64,000 nt of DNA, taken from NCBI RefSeq assembly GCF_002266425.1, contig NZ_NPMN01000013.1:59886-123885 (forward strand), given 5' to 3'. This DNA is from Tissierella sp. P1. GTDB lineage: Bacteria; Bacillota; Clostridia; Tissierellales; Tissierellaceae. The notes beneath the pieces are model-generated. The model saw only the letters and a list, made by a program, of their open reading frames with translations. It had not been told where the DNA came from and ran no database searches. Below are positions 46,341 to 54,766 of this stretch, piece after piece (the stretch's first letter is position 1; each line of letters starts with the position of its first letter). A program made the translations under genes and the position numbers.

Positions 46341-47810
46341 ATGTACTTTATTGGAGTTGATGTTGGAACTACATCGGTAAAAATACTTGCTATAGATGAA
46401 TTAGGTAAAATTATAAAAACCGTTACCAAGGAATATCCTATTTACTTCCCTCAACCAATGTGGTCTGAACAAAATCCAGAGGACTGGTGGCAGCAGACTT
46501 TAAAGGGCTTAGATGAATTATTTAGGGGAGTTAACAAGGCGGAAGTCAAGGCCATAGGATTAAGCGGTCAAATGCATGGGCTAGTTATCCTTGGTGAGGA
46601 AGATGAAGTTATTAGACCAGCCATACTTTGGAATGACCAAAGAACTGAAAAGGAATGCCATTATCTAAACAATATCGTTGGAAAAGCAAAGATTTCAGAC
46701 TGGACTGGGAATATTGCATTAACAGGCTTTACTGCTCCTAAGATATTATGGATAAGAGAAAATGAACCAGATAATTTTAATAGGATTAAAAAGATTATGC
46801 TGCCAAAGGATTATTTGGCATATAAAATCAGTGGTGAATTTGCAACCGATATGTCTGATGCATCTGGGACTTTATACTTAGATGTTAAAAATAGAAAATG
46901 GTCTAATGAGATGTTAAATGTTTTAGGAATCTCGGTAAATCAATTACCTAGACTTTATGAGTCCTTTGAGGTTATTGGAAATATAAAGGAAGATTTAGCT
47001 GAAAGATTAGAATTACCAAAGGATGTAAAGATAGTAATTGGTGGTGGAGATCAGGCAGTTGCAGCCGTTGGTGGCGGAATAGTAGGAGAAAATGCGTGCT
47101 CAGTATCATTAGGAACATCTGGCGTGGTTTTCGCGAATTCGGAGGACTTTGTAGTAGATAATAATAACAGACTTCATTCATTCTGTAATGCAAATGGTAA
47201 ATATCATGTCATGGGAGTTACCTTGGCAGCAGCAGCCTCTCTAAAGTGGTGGGTTGAAAATGTAAATGAATCAAATTTTGATAGTTTATTGGATGAAGCA
47301 AAGAATGTAAAAATAGATAATAATATTTTCTTCTTACCTTACTTAATAGGTGAAAGAACTCCTCATAATGATCCAAATGCTAGAGGTACCTTTATGGGGA
47401 TGAATATGACAACTAAAAGAAAAGATATGACTAGAGCCATTCTAGAGGGCGTAGCATTTTCCCTTCGTGATACCTTTGAAATTATGAGGGATATGGGAAT
47501 GAATATTGTTGAGATTACCATCAATGGCGGTGGAGCAAGGTCTGATTTGTGGTGCCAAATCATGGCAGATGTATTAAATGTAAAAGTTAACAAAGTAAAT
47601 TCAGATGACGGCCCTGCATATGGAGCTGCAATTTTAGCCACTGTAGGATATGGATTATTTGAATCTGTAGATAAGGCTTGTAACACTTTTATAAAAATAA
47701 CTGATAGAATTGAGCCAAGTCTAGATAGGACATTATTATATGATTTAAAATATAATAAGTTTAGAAGTATATATCCTAATATAAAGGATTTATTTAAAGA
47801 ATTAGTATAG
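46341..47810 (+). CDS. xylB: xylulokinase-like FGGY-family sugar kinase
   Basis: A 489-residue FGGY carbohydrate kinase with the xylulokinase-type beginning FIGVDVGTTSVKILAID, then AIGLSGQMHGLVILGE and AILWNDQRTEKEC, ATP-site blocks KIVIGGGDQAVAAVGGGIV and SLGTSGVVFA, and the C-terminal ITINGGGARSDLWCQIMADVL. The family phosphorylates xylulose or close ketoses with ATP. It is the last gene of the operon and is followed by a terminator. Substrate could be another ketose delivered by this importer. Confidence 0.9.
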   Translation: MYFIGVDVGTTSVKILAIDELGKIIKTVTKEYPIYFPQPMWSEQNPEDWWQQTLKGLDELFRGVNKAEVKAIGLSGQMHGLVILGEEDEVIRPAILWNDQRTEKECHYLNNIVGKAKISDWTGNIALTGFTAPKILWIRENEPDNFNRIKKIMLPKDYLAYKISGEFATDMSDASGTLYLDVKNRKWSNEMLNVLGISVNQLPRLYESFEVIGNIKEDLAERLELPKDVKIVIGGGDQAVAAVGGGIVGENACSVSLGTSGVVFANSEDFVVDNNNRLHSFCNANGKYHVMGVTLAAAASLKWWVENVNESNFDSLLDEAKNVKIDNNIFFLPYLIGERTPHNDPNARGTFMGMNMTTKRKDMTRAILEGVAFSLRDTFEIMRDMGMNIVEITINGGGARSDLWCQIMADVLNVKVNKVNSDDGPAYGAAILATVGYGLFESVDKACNTFIKITDRIEPSLDRTLLYDLKYNKFRSIYPNIKDLFKELV

Positions 47811-47840
47811 AAAATATATGAATAAATTTTAGATAAAATC

Positions 47841-47868
47841 AAAAGGGCTCAAAACAGAGCTCTTTTTT
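47841..47868 (+). terminator. intrinsic terminator of sugar operon
   Basis: AAAAGGGCTC (47841-47850) pairs with GAGCTCTTTT (47857-47866), one G-T wobble, followed by T tract. Confidence 0.85.
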
Positions 47869-47885
47869 ACCTTTTAGGGCTTAAA

Positions 47886-47914
47886 TTGGACAATATTGGA
47901 ATATCTGCTATAAT
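47886..47914 (+). promoter_or_regulatory. putative sigma-A promoter
   Basis: TTGGAC (47886-47891) and TATAAT (47909-47914) are spaced 17 bases, 160 bases upstream of the YjdM gene, which it could serve. Confidence 0.6.
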
Positions 47915-48075
47915 TGTGGTTAGCTAATAAAGTTTATTTAAAAAGATGTATAGTACTAAGGAAATAACTTTTAACTATACAGATTCAATTGACTTTATAA
48001 TAGTAAGGGAAGGACACTTATATGGTTTAGTATCTTACTTAGAAAAATAATCGAAAAAATGGAGGAAATAAAACT

Positions 48076-48417
48076 ATGAGTAATTTACCAAATTGTCCTA
48101 AATGTAGTTCCGAATACACTTATGAAGATAGAGAGTTTCTTATTTGTCCAGAGTGTGCTTATGAATGGAATCAAGAATCAGAGGATGAAAATAATGAAAA
48201 TCAAAATATTGTAAAAGACGCAAATGGAAATATCTTAAATGATGGAGATACTATAACGGTAATCAAAGACCTTAAAGTAAAGGGAAGTTCATCAGTTGTA
48301 AAAATAGGTACTAAAGTCAAAAATATACGTTTAGTTGATGGAGATCATGATATTGATTGTAAAATTGATGGCTTTGGAGCTATGAAGCTGAAATCTGAAT
48401 TCGTTAAAAAGCTATAG
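48076..48417 (+). CDS. zinc-ribbon YjdM/PhnA-family protein
   Basis: A 113-residue protein. An N-terminal four-cysteine zinc ribbon (PNCPKC at 6-11 and CPECAYEWN at 25-33) is followed by an acidic linker and a beta-rich C-terminal domain with [29 protein letters not shown], the hallmark of the YjdM/PhnA family. The family was once linked to phosphonate use but its role is unproven. AAATGGAGG site upstream. It is monocistronic as far as visible. Confidence 0.93.
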   Translation: MSNLPNCPKCSSEYTYEDREFLICPECAYEWNQESEDENNENQNIVKDANGNILNDGDTITVIKDLKVKGSSSVVKIGTKVKNIRLVDGDHDIDCKIDGFGAMKLKSEFVKKL

Positions 48418-48517
48418 AATATATAAAACTATATAAGTATCTTAAGGATATCTTACGTTCCAGTCTGAATAAAAAAATCATCACTAACCTATAATAAAAT
48501 ATATGGGAGGTGGTGTG

Positions 48518-48664
48518 ATGGAAGATAAAAATAAGCTTTCTCAAGTAACTTTAGCTAATATAGATAATGAAGAGTTAAAAGAAATACAAAACCTTGAACA
48601 AAAACTTGATGATAAATATTATATTCTTGCATTTAAGAAAACGGAAAATGAAACATTTTCTTAA
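48518..48664 (+). CDS. small protein, 48 residues
   Basis: ATG 48518 lies just after a strong GGGAGGTGG site and opens 48 codons ending with TAA 48662-48664. The product begins MEDKNKLSQVTLANIDNEEL and contains IQNLEQKL and YYILAF. It is charged, helical and without a signal peptide. It resembles short conserved clostridial hypothetical proteins, but I cannot name the family. A terminator follows at once, supporting a real transcript. Confidence 0.65.
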   Translation: MEDKNKLSQVTLANIDNEELKEIQNLEQKLDDKYYILAFKKTENETFS

Positions 48665-48671
48665 TTGAGAA

Positions 48672-48709
48672 ATACCTTCTAGTATTATGCTGCTAGAAGG
48701 TATCTTTTA
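48672..48709 (+). terminator. intrinsic terminator after small ORF
   Basis: ATACCTTCTAG (48672-48682) pairs perfectly with CTAGAAGGTAT (48693-48703), loop of ten bases, T-rich tail. Confidence 0.85.
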
Positions 48710-48864
48710 TAACTCATATTAAATTTTTAATATATTTTGATTTTTTAAATAGAGTTTAATTTATATGAGTTTCAAGAAATTACCTTATAATTGCTTTAAG
48801 AGAAATTTTTTTATTTGCCCTATTTATAAAATTTGGTATAATCATGGCAAAGGGGGTAATGAAC

Positions 48865-49812
48865 TTGAATATTGGTATTGATATAGGAGGAACTAATATA
48901 GGGGCAGGACTTTTGGATGAAGATTTAAATATAATTTATAGAATAGAAATCCCTACTAATAAAGATAGGGGTTATGATTTTGTCAAGTCTCAAATCATAT
49001 CAATTATAGAAGATATGATATCCAAAGCCTCTAAATTAAATCATAAAATAGACTCTATTGGTATTGGTTTACCTGGGATTGTAGACATAGAGGGGAATAA
49101 TGTTATATATAATGCTAATCTTAATTGGAACAATGTTCCTCTTGGAAAAAATCTAAGAGATAGATTTGATATTCCAATAAATATAGAAAATGATGCTACC
49201 ATTGCTGGAATCGCAGAATCTGCATTGGGGGTTATGAAAGGTTATTCTAATTCAGTTTTTATTACTCTCGGAACTGGAGTAGGTGGAGGAATTATTATCA
49301 ATCATAAGGTATATACAGGAAGTCATGGTTTAGGCTCTGAAATAGGTCATATGATAGTGGGAGAAAACTTTTATGATTGTAACTGCGGGAATAATGGATG
49401 TCTAGAAACCTTTATATCTTCAACAGCAGTACGGAGATATGTCATAAATGAAATAGAGCATGGCTTTATAAATACCAGCATATTTAAAAATGTCAATAGT
49501 ATTGAAGAAATAGATACTAAGTTAATATTTGAATGTGCAGAATTAGGTGATGAATTATCTAATAAGGCAGTGAATAGGATGGCTAAATACCTTGCCATAG
49601 GAATAGCAAATATTATCAATATTATAGATCCAGATATTATAGCCATAGGTGGAGGGGTAGCAAAGGCAGGAGATTTCTTTTTAAATAGGGTAAAGGATCT
49701 GCTGCCTAGATACATTCTATTTAAAGAATTAGACTTTGGAGAAATCAAACTTGCCAAATTAGGTAATGATGCAGGAATCATAGGTGCAGCTATGTTAAAA
49801 GAATATAAATAG
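48865..49812 (+). CDS. ROK-family sugar kinase (glucokinase-like)
   Basis: A 315-residue ROK kinase. N-terminal phosphate-binding NIGIDIGGTNIGAGLL, catalytic aspartate in NIENDATIAGIAES, GTGVGGGIIINHKVYTG, and the ROK zinc motif CNCGNNGCLETFISS with a histidine in GSEIGHMIVGE. TTG 48865 is preferred: AAGGGGG is eight bases upstream, whereas ATG 48844 has no site before it. It phosphorylates glucose or another hexose. A hairpin follows at 49972. No transporter is adjacent. Confidence 0.9.
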   Translation: MNIGIDIGGTNIGAGLLDEDLNIIYRIEIPTNKDRGYDFVKSQIISIIEDMISKASKLNHKIDSIGIGLPGIVDIEGNNVIYNANLNWNNVPLGKNLRDRFDIPINIENDATIAGIAESALGVMKGYSNSVFITLGTGVGGGIIINHKVYTGSHGLGSEIGHMIVGENFYDCNCGNNGCLETFISSTAVRRYVINEIEHGFINTSIFKNVNSIEEIDTKLIFECAELGDELSNKAVNRMAKYLAIGIANIINIIDPDIIAIGGGVAKAGDFFLNRVKDLLPRYILFKELDFGEIKLAKLGNDAGIIGAAMLKEYK

Positions 49813-49971
49813 CGGGACTAAAATGTATGCTTTTGTAGTATTATATTGAATAATATAGCTTTTATTCATTTTCATTATAAAAATTTACAGTGGAGTACTA
49901 GATATAATAGGTTATTTACGATTGTTATATTTCAGTTCCGATAGTTTTGTCTAAGGGAATTGCTAATCTAT

Positions 49972-49998
49972 AAGAGGGGACTTAAGTCCTCTTTTATA
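49972..49998 (+). terminator. intrinsic terminator of ROK kinase gene
   Basis: AAGAGGGGACTT pairs with AAGTCCTCTTTT (two wobbles) and is followed by T-rich sequence, about 160 bases after the ROK stop. Confidence 0.6.
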
Positions 49999-50080
49999 TT
50001 TCAAAAAATCTTCCACATACATACAAAAAAATATATATTTCCCGGGAAAAATACAAAAAATATATAAAAAATATATAAAA

Positions 50081-50108
50081 AATAGACAAGTGTCAAAACT
50101 TGTCTATT
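50081..50108 (-). terminator. intrinsic terminator of DHHW-family gene (minus strand)
   Basis: AATAGACAAGT (50081-50091) pairs perfectly with ACTTGTCTATT (50098-50108). On the minus strand it is followed by T6 and includes the gene's stop codon. Confidence 0.88.
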
Positions 50109-51285
50109 GGAATTTACCGTTGCCTTCTGGATTTCCGTAGTTTAAATCATCTCTTATCATGAGTACTACTGTAGGCTTGTGTAAATCTATATATTCATAT
50201 AAATTCATTTCCTTATAATGTCTTAGATCTAAGATTCTTGTTTCATTAAAATGATAATATAGGAGTGGCTCCAATGCATTGGTGAATGAATCACCGAATA
50301 TAAGTAAATTTGGTAAATTCTCTCTATTGGTGTCTATAATTATCTCCTTTTGATCTCCCCCCATATATACACTATAGGAAGGGTTTTCATCATTATTAAT
50401 ATAATATAATTTAGGATCTAATACTCCGTTGGTATATTTCTCATAGTCTATGCGGTTCTTTGGATATGCAATAGATACTTTTTCATCTGCTGGATGAAGG
50501 AAATAAAGCTGCCTATTTCTACTACCAAGTATTGGTTTATCTAAAGTAACTATATCTAATTCTTCTATGTCTAGAGGTTTTCCAATATCTAAGCCAAGGT
50601 CATTTCTTAACCTATCTATAATCTCTACATATGTTCTATAGGAACCTTTAAAACTAAAATGATGATCAGTCTTTAAATAATTTTCATTATCTTGGTCTTT
50701 TTTGAATACTTCATTCATATTAATATAGTTTATATTACTTTTTTCTAGATTATTGAACATCTTATTTTCATTTTCTACAAAATATCCTTCTTTATTTTCA
50801 AAATAGTTTTGGTATCTTGATTTGAAAAAGGATGATTGACCAGGCAATCCTACAAAATAAAATTCTCCGCCATTAGCTTTAATATGATTCTGTAGATTCT
50901 TCATATTTTCTGTCATTGCATTTAAGTTGTTTAAGTAATACTCCAAATTATTAGACAGTTCCTCTGTATAAAAAGGAAGTAAAGTATCCTCTTTTCCTAT
51001 AATTATATTATTTATTTTGTGTTTACCTAAGACTTTCATATTAAGCAGAGTATATGATTTTATTAGATAATCTCTGCCTATTATATGATCTGATATATAG
51101 TTTTCCCATTCACTGAAGTATTGTCCATTCAAGAGTCTTTCATTGCTATACTGTGGCAATGGTGCTAGAGTTCTATTCTCTATATTAGAGACATTGACAT
51201 TATATCTCATAGCTGTTAGTATGGGAATGGCAAATATTACTAGCAGAAATATTAATATTATTTTATATCTTAGAAATTTTTTCAT
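50104..51285 (-). CDS. AlgX/AlgJ-related DHHW-family acetyltransferase-like protein
   Basis: A 393-residue protein with an N-terminal membrane anchor (about 7-27) and typical DHHW/AlgX features: the SNIENRTLAPLPQYS-like block after the anchor, then NGQYFSEWENYISDHIIGRD, LPGQSSFFKSRYQ, KTDHHFSFKG (catalytic DHxF with serine) and LIFGDSFTNALEPLLY (SGNH block I). These proteins O-acetylate exopolysaccharides outside the cell, usually with a membrane MBOAT partner. No MBOAT gene is near, so it may act with a distant partner. GGAGA site upstream. Confidence 0.85.
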   Translation of the reverse strand: MKKFLRYKIILIFLLVIFAIPILTAMRYNVNVSNIENRTLAPLPQYSNERLLNGQYFSEWENYISDHIIGRDYLIKSYTLLNMKVLGKHKINNIIIGKEDTLLPFYTEELSNNLEYYLNNLNAMTENMKNLQNHIKANGGEFYFVGLPGQSSFFKSRYQNYFENKEGYFVENENKMFNNLEKSNINYINMNEVFKKDQDNENYLKTDHHFSFKGSYRTYVEIIDRLRNDLGLDIGKPLDIEELDIVTLDKPILGSRNRQLYFLHPADEKVSIAYPKNRIDYEKYTNGVLDPKLYYINNDENPSYSVYMGGDQKEIIIDTNRENLPNLLIFGDSFTNALEPLLYYHFNETRILDLRHYKEMNLYEYIDLHKPTVVLMIRDDLNYGNPEGNGKFQ

Positions 51286-51456
51286 TAGCTTTTCTCCTTA
51301 GGTTGAAGTCATTTTAATTATATATTATTGTGTCACTGTTTTCAATATTAGAGATATTTATTAATGAAAGGCCAATGCTAATAGGACTTTTAGTTAGGTT
51401 TAATATGTCGAAAAGTGGGTATATTTCCAAAATACAAATGAAAAGGGGTGAGTTTA

Positions 51457-53211
51457 TTGCTTAAAAAAAGGAATTCTATTAAGGGTAAAATACTTACCAT
51501 GTCAATTTTGGTTCTAATTGTTTCCAATATTGCCATTGGGTTATTGGGATACACTATTTCAAAGAGGCAATTAAATGGAAAAGGGGAAATAATTCTAGAA
51601 AATGCTGTAGAAGCGGCCATTCAAATGATTGATCTGGCACAACAAGGTGTAGAGAAAGGTTTATATACTCTTCCACAGGCTCAGGAAATGATAAAAGAGA
51701 AATTACTTGGTAAAATAACAGCTGAAGGTACTCGACCTATAGATTCCCCCTTGGATTTAGGAGAAAATGGATACTTTGTTGTATATAGTCAAGAGGGAGA
51801 TGAGATTGCACATCCTAGCTTAGAAGGTAAAAATGTCTGGGACGTAAAGGATAAGTCTAAGGAAGAAGTTTTACTTGCGCAAGATAGTATAGCTAAGGCT
51901 AAAAGTGGCGGAGGTTTTACATACTATGACTGGTTCTTACCTCATAGTGAAAATATAGGAAGAAAGATTGTATATAATAAGCTAGATCCTAATTGGGGAT
52001 GGGTTGTAACAGCAGGAAGCTATGAAATGGATTTTAATAAAGGAGCATTAAATGTCCTTAAATATACAAGTATTGGAGTGGTGATTTTCCTTGTTTTAGT
52101 AACTGTGATTATGTATAGCTTTTCTCATAAAATGGGTAAGGCATTGGAGACAGTTACAATCCGGGCAGAGAATATTGCTAGTCTAGATGTAAGTGAAAAT
52201 ATATCTGAAGCTTTAATTAATCGAAATGATGAGATTGGAATGTTGGCTAATTCTTTCCAGAGAATTATTGACAATCTTAGAGGATTTGTGAAGCAGATAT
52301 CTGATACATCAGAGCACCTTGCAATATCATCAAAAGAACTTACTATTTCAAGTGAACAATCAGCAGTATCAGCAAATGAGGTAGCCAAAGCTATTGAAGA
52401 TATCGCCCAAGGAGCTACACATCAAGCCATGGATACGGAAAATGGAGCAAAGCATATAAACGATTTAGGAGAGTTAGTAGAAAATAATGAAGAGTTTTTG
52501 AGAGAATTAAATATTTCTACTGGAGAGATAGATAAATTAAAGGATGAAGGATTTGAGATTCTTAGGGAATTAATAAAAAATACTGAATCTAATAATAGAG
52601 CAACAATGAATATTCAGGATGTAATCAATAGCACAAATGAGAGTGCAGAGAAAATAGAAAAGGCTAGCAATATGATAAGAAGCATTGCTGAACAAACTAA
52701 TCTATTGGCTCTAAATGCAGCCATAGAGGCAGCAAGGGCTGGAGAAGCAGGCAGAGGATTTGCAGTTGTTGCAGAGGAGATAAGGAAATTAGCAGAAGAG
52801 TCTAATGGATTTACTGAAGATATCACAGCGATTGTCAACGATTTGAGCAGTAAAACTCAAGAAGCTGTAGCTACTATGGACGAAGTAGCCAAAATTGCAG
52901 AACTGCAAAGCAAAAGTGTAGAGGAAACTAATAATAAATTTATTGGAATTGCAAATGCTATTGAAAAATCCAATGATGTAATTAGTTTTATCAATAAATC
53001 TGGAAAAGAGATTATGGACAAGAAAGATATTATTGTTGAAATAATTCAGACCTTATCAGCTATATCAGAGGAAAATGCAGCAGGAACTGAGGAGGCTTCA
53101 GCTTCTGTGGAAGAACAGACAGCAACTATGACCCAAATTGCTAATGCTAGTCAAATTTTAGGAGAGTTAGCATTTAGTATGCAGGAGAGTTTATCTAAAT
53201 TTAAATATTAA
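51457..53211 (+). CDS. methyl-accepting chemotaxis protein with Cache domain
   Basis: A 584-residue chemoreceptor. TTG 51457 follows AAGGGGTGA. A membrane helix near 10-32 and another near 203-225 flank a single Cache_2-type sensor ([42 protein letters not shown]). HAMP follows and then the signalling coiled coil with hairpin tip [39 protein letters not shown]. No CheW or CheA is in the window. The Cache class usually binds small organic acids or amino acids. Its terminator is shared with the small convergent YvrJ gene. Confidence 0.93.
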   Translation: MLKKRNSIKGKILTMSILVLIVSNIAIGLLGYTISKRQLNGKGEIILENAVEAAIQMIDLAQQGVEKGLYTLPQAQEMIKEKLLGKITAEGTRPIDSPLDLGENGYFVVYSQEGDEIAHPSLEGKNVWDVKDKSKEEVLLAQDSIAKAKSGGGFTYYDWFLPHSENIGRKIVYNKLDPNWGWVVTAGSYEMDFNKGALNVLKYTSIGVVIFLVLVTVIMYSFSHKMGKALETVTIRAENIASLDVSENISEALINRNDEIGMLANSFQRIIDNLRGFVKQISDTSEHLAISSKELTISSEQSAVSANEVAKAIEDIAQGATHQAMDTENGAKHINDLGELVENNEEFLRELNISTGEIDKLKDEGFEILRELIKNTESNNRATMNIQDVINSTNESAEKIEKASNMIRSIAEQTNLLALNAAIEAARAGEAGRGFAVVAEEIRKLAEESNGFTEDITAIVNDLSSKTQEAVATMDEVAKIAELQSKSVEETNNKFIGIANAIEKSNDVISFINKSGKEIMDKKDIIVEIIQTLSAISEENAAGTEEASASVEEQTATMTQIANASQILGELAFSMQESLSKFKY

Positions 53212-53221
53212 GAGATAATGT

Positions 53222-53256
53222 AAAATGGATAAGGAAATTACCTTATCCATTTTATA
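53222..53256. terminator. bidirectional terminator between MCP and YvrJ genes
   Basis: AAAATGGATAAGG (53222-53234) pairs perfectly with CCTTATCCATTTT (53241-53253), with a T-rich tail on the plus strand and a TTTTA stretch on the minus strand. Confidence 0.8.
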
Positions 53257-53258
53257 AA

Positions 53259-53402
53259 TTACTTTGTTGATGCTATAGTCTTAGATAGCTCAATGATGCT
53301 TTCTGACAGTTGATTTAGTTTTCCTTCTATCCTAACTAATAGATATATAGATAGGACTATTGGAAAACCAAGGTTAGCTATTCCAGAATATATTTCACTC
53401 AT
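53259..53402 (-). CDS. YvrJ family protein
   Basis: A 47-residue protein found on the minus strand: MSEIYSGIANLGFPIVLSIY at the start, then LVRIEGKLNQLSESIIELS. It has one membrane helix (about 9-24) and a helical tail, the full length and pattern of YvrJ proteins. GGTGGTGA lies just before the ATG. YvrJ, DUF2922 and DUF1659 commonly sit together in Firmicutes. The function is unknown. Confidence 0.85.
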   Translation of the reverse strand: MSEIYSGIANLGFPIVLSIYLLVRIEGKLNQLSESIIELSKTIASTK

Positions 53403-53478
53403 TTAATCACCACCCATTTAACAATTAACAATTAACGATTCACAATCCATAATTGAAAGAATAAAAGATTAAGAGATT

Positions 53479-53509
53479 AAAATAAGGGGACATGTTGCCC
53501 CCCTATTTT
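53479..53509 (-). terminator. intrinsic terminator after DUF2922 gene (minus strand)
   Basis: AAAATAAGGGG (53479-53489) pairs with CCCCTATTTT (53500-53509). On the minus strand it overlaps the end of the DUF2922 gene. Confidence 0.75.
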
Positions 53510-53726
53510 AGATACTTAGCTTATTTACTGTTGTAGTTACTATTCTAGCTTCTTTTGCCTCTACTAGATTGAACATTTTAGAATCAAATATATTGCAAGT
53601 TATTATGGTATCCATAGCCTGAGATACTTCTTCAGGGGTTATATCTAGCCTTGGCTGATCGATACTAATCATAAACTTTTTGTTTGTTTCATCAAGAAAC
53701 TCCATTTCTAATTTAGTCTTTTCCAT
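53508..53726 (-). CDS. DUF2922 family protein
   Basis: A 72-residue protein: METKL-like start (MEKTKLEMEFLDETNKKFM), then PRLDITPEEVSQAMDTIITCNIF and VEAKEARIVTTTV, matching DUF2922. ATG 53726 has AGGAGGTGA directly upstream; the longer ORF start at 53756 would include that site. It has no signal peptide or membrane helix. It is the middle member of the YvrJ/DUF2922/DUF1659 set. Role unknown. Confidence 0.88.
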   Translation of the reverse strand: MEKTKLEMEFLDETNKKFMISIDQPRLDITPEEVSQAMDTIITCNIFDSKMFNLVEAKEARIVTTTVNKLSI

Positions 53727-53773
53727 TAAATCACCTCCTTTCCTAAAACTTTTCACTATTCACTGCTTTTCTA

Positions 53774-53995
53774 CTACTCTTCGATTAAACTAGTGGTTTC
53801 AATTCTTTGCACCTTTAATAAAGGTCTATTCTGTAGACTAGCTATAGTCTTAGCAGCAGCATGTAGATTTAAATCATCAGCTGTAGTCTTTATTTGTGCA
53901 AAGGTCTTAGGATGGACTTTTTGTTTTCCATTTACTACTCCATCATCAAACTCAAGTCTTAATGTTAATTTTTCCTTTAAAACATCAATTGCCAT
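53774..53995 (-). CDS. DUF1659 family protein
   Basis: A 73-residue protein: MAIDVLKEKLTLRLEFDDG, then KVHPKTFAQIKTTADDLNLHAAAKTIASLQ, and LLKVQRIETTSL at the end, matching DUF1659. GAGGGAGGTG precedes the ATG. It is the first gene of the three-member cluster, transcribed toward YvrJ. Paralogous relationship to DUF2922 (similar length, repeated strand-helix pattern) is suggestive but unproven. Confidence 0.88.
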   Translation of the reverse strand: MAIDVLKEKLTLRLEFDDGVVNGKQKVHPKTFAQIKTTADDLNLHAAAKTIASLQNRPLLKVQRIETTSLIEE

Positions 53996-54766
53996 ATTTT
54001 CACCTCCCTCTAATCAATTCATAGCCAAAGGGCACTTACGCAATTCACAGTTCACAATTAACAATTGAAAAGATAAAGATACTAATACCAATTCAATTTA
54101 TCCTTCATAAAAGCTAGCTTTATTTGGATAGTCAACAGTGAATTATGTCTTACAACTATTAAATAGAAATAGAAAAGATAATTTACTATGAGAAATTAAA
54201 TTTTTAAATAATATATAGCGCAAACGCTAGATATAAATCTATGAAATAAGGAAAGCAGAGGATTTGAAGCTGGAGATGAGTTAAATGTCTCTATTGGTAT
54301 TTTGATTTATATTTCTTTATAAATATAGTGCGGAATTTACAAAATTTTCAAAAAATGGCCACAAAATTCTAAATAAAGCAAAATAATATTAGTAGATTGT
54401 TTATCAGCTAATTAGGAGAATAAGACGTTAGCAATAGATATATTTCTGTTTATAGACATAAGAATGTATTTTATGATTAGCAGAAAGAAGTAGATAAAGA
54501 GATATTTTGTATGTAATAAAAAATTTTCCTATTAAATATGACAGATATATTTATAGAGTAACAATTATTAATGTTATTGTATATTTTTTAATCTGATAAT
54601 GATTTAAAGTGGTATACATAAAAGCCCCTTTTTTAAAGGAATAAAAGGGTATTGACAATAACTTACATCTATTAAAGCGTGTCATAACTTGCTCCTAGAC
54701 TTTGTTTTAAATTAAGTATTATCATATAAAAGAGACAAGTATAACTATTAAAGGAGGGGTATTTGT
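53996..54766. other. 770-bp region upstream of SLH gene
   Basis: No intact gene seen. Two copies of a short AT-rich repeat flank the cluster to the left (53417-53465 and 54036-54078). A piece near 54245-54300 reads GFEAGDELNVSIGILIYISL in one frame, similar to a repeat domain in the downstream SLH protein and protease; it may be a relic. Hairpin TAGCGCAAACGCTA lies near 54217-54230. TTGACA near 54652 precedes the SLH gene without a clear -10. Confidence 0.5.

Noticed and set aside
47946..48050. 34-codon ORF (starts MYSTKEITFNYTDS) downstream of a promoter-like sequence
   Set aside because: No ribosome site, no recognisable family; likely chance or a relic.
54217..54270. Hairpin TAGCGCAAACGCTA with GAAA-like context, considered as a c-di-GMP or other riboswitch
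   Set aside because: The required GEMM core motifs are missing and no aptamer pattern is complete.
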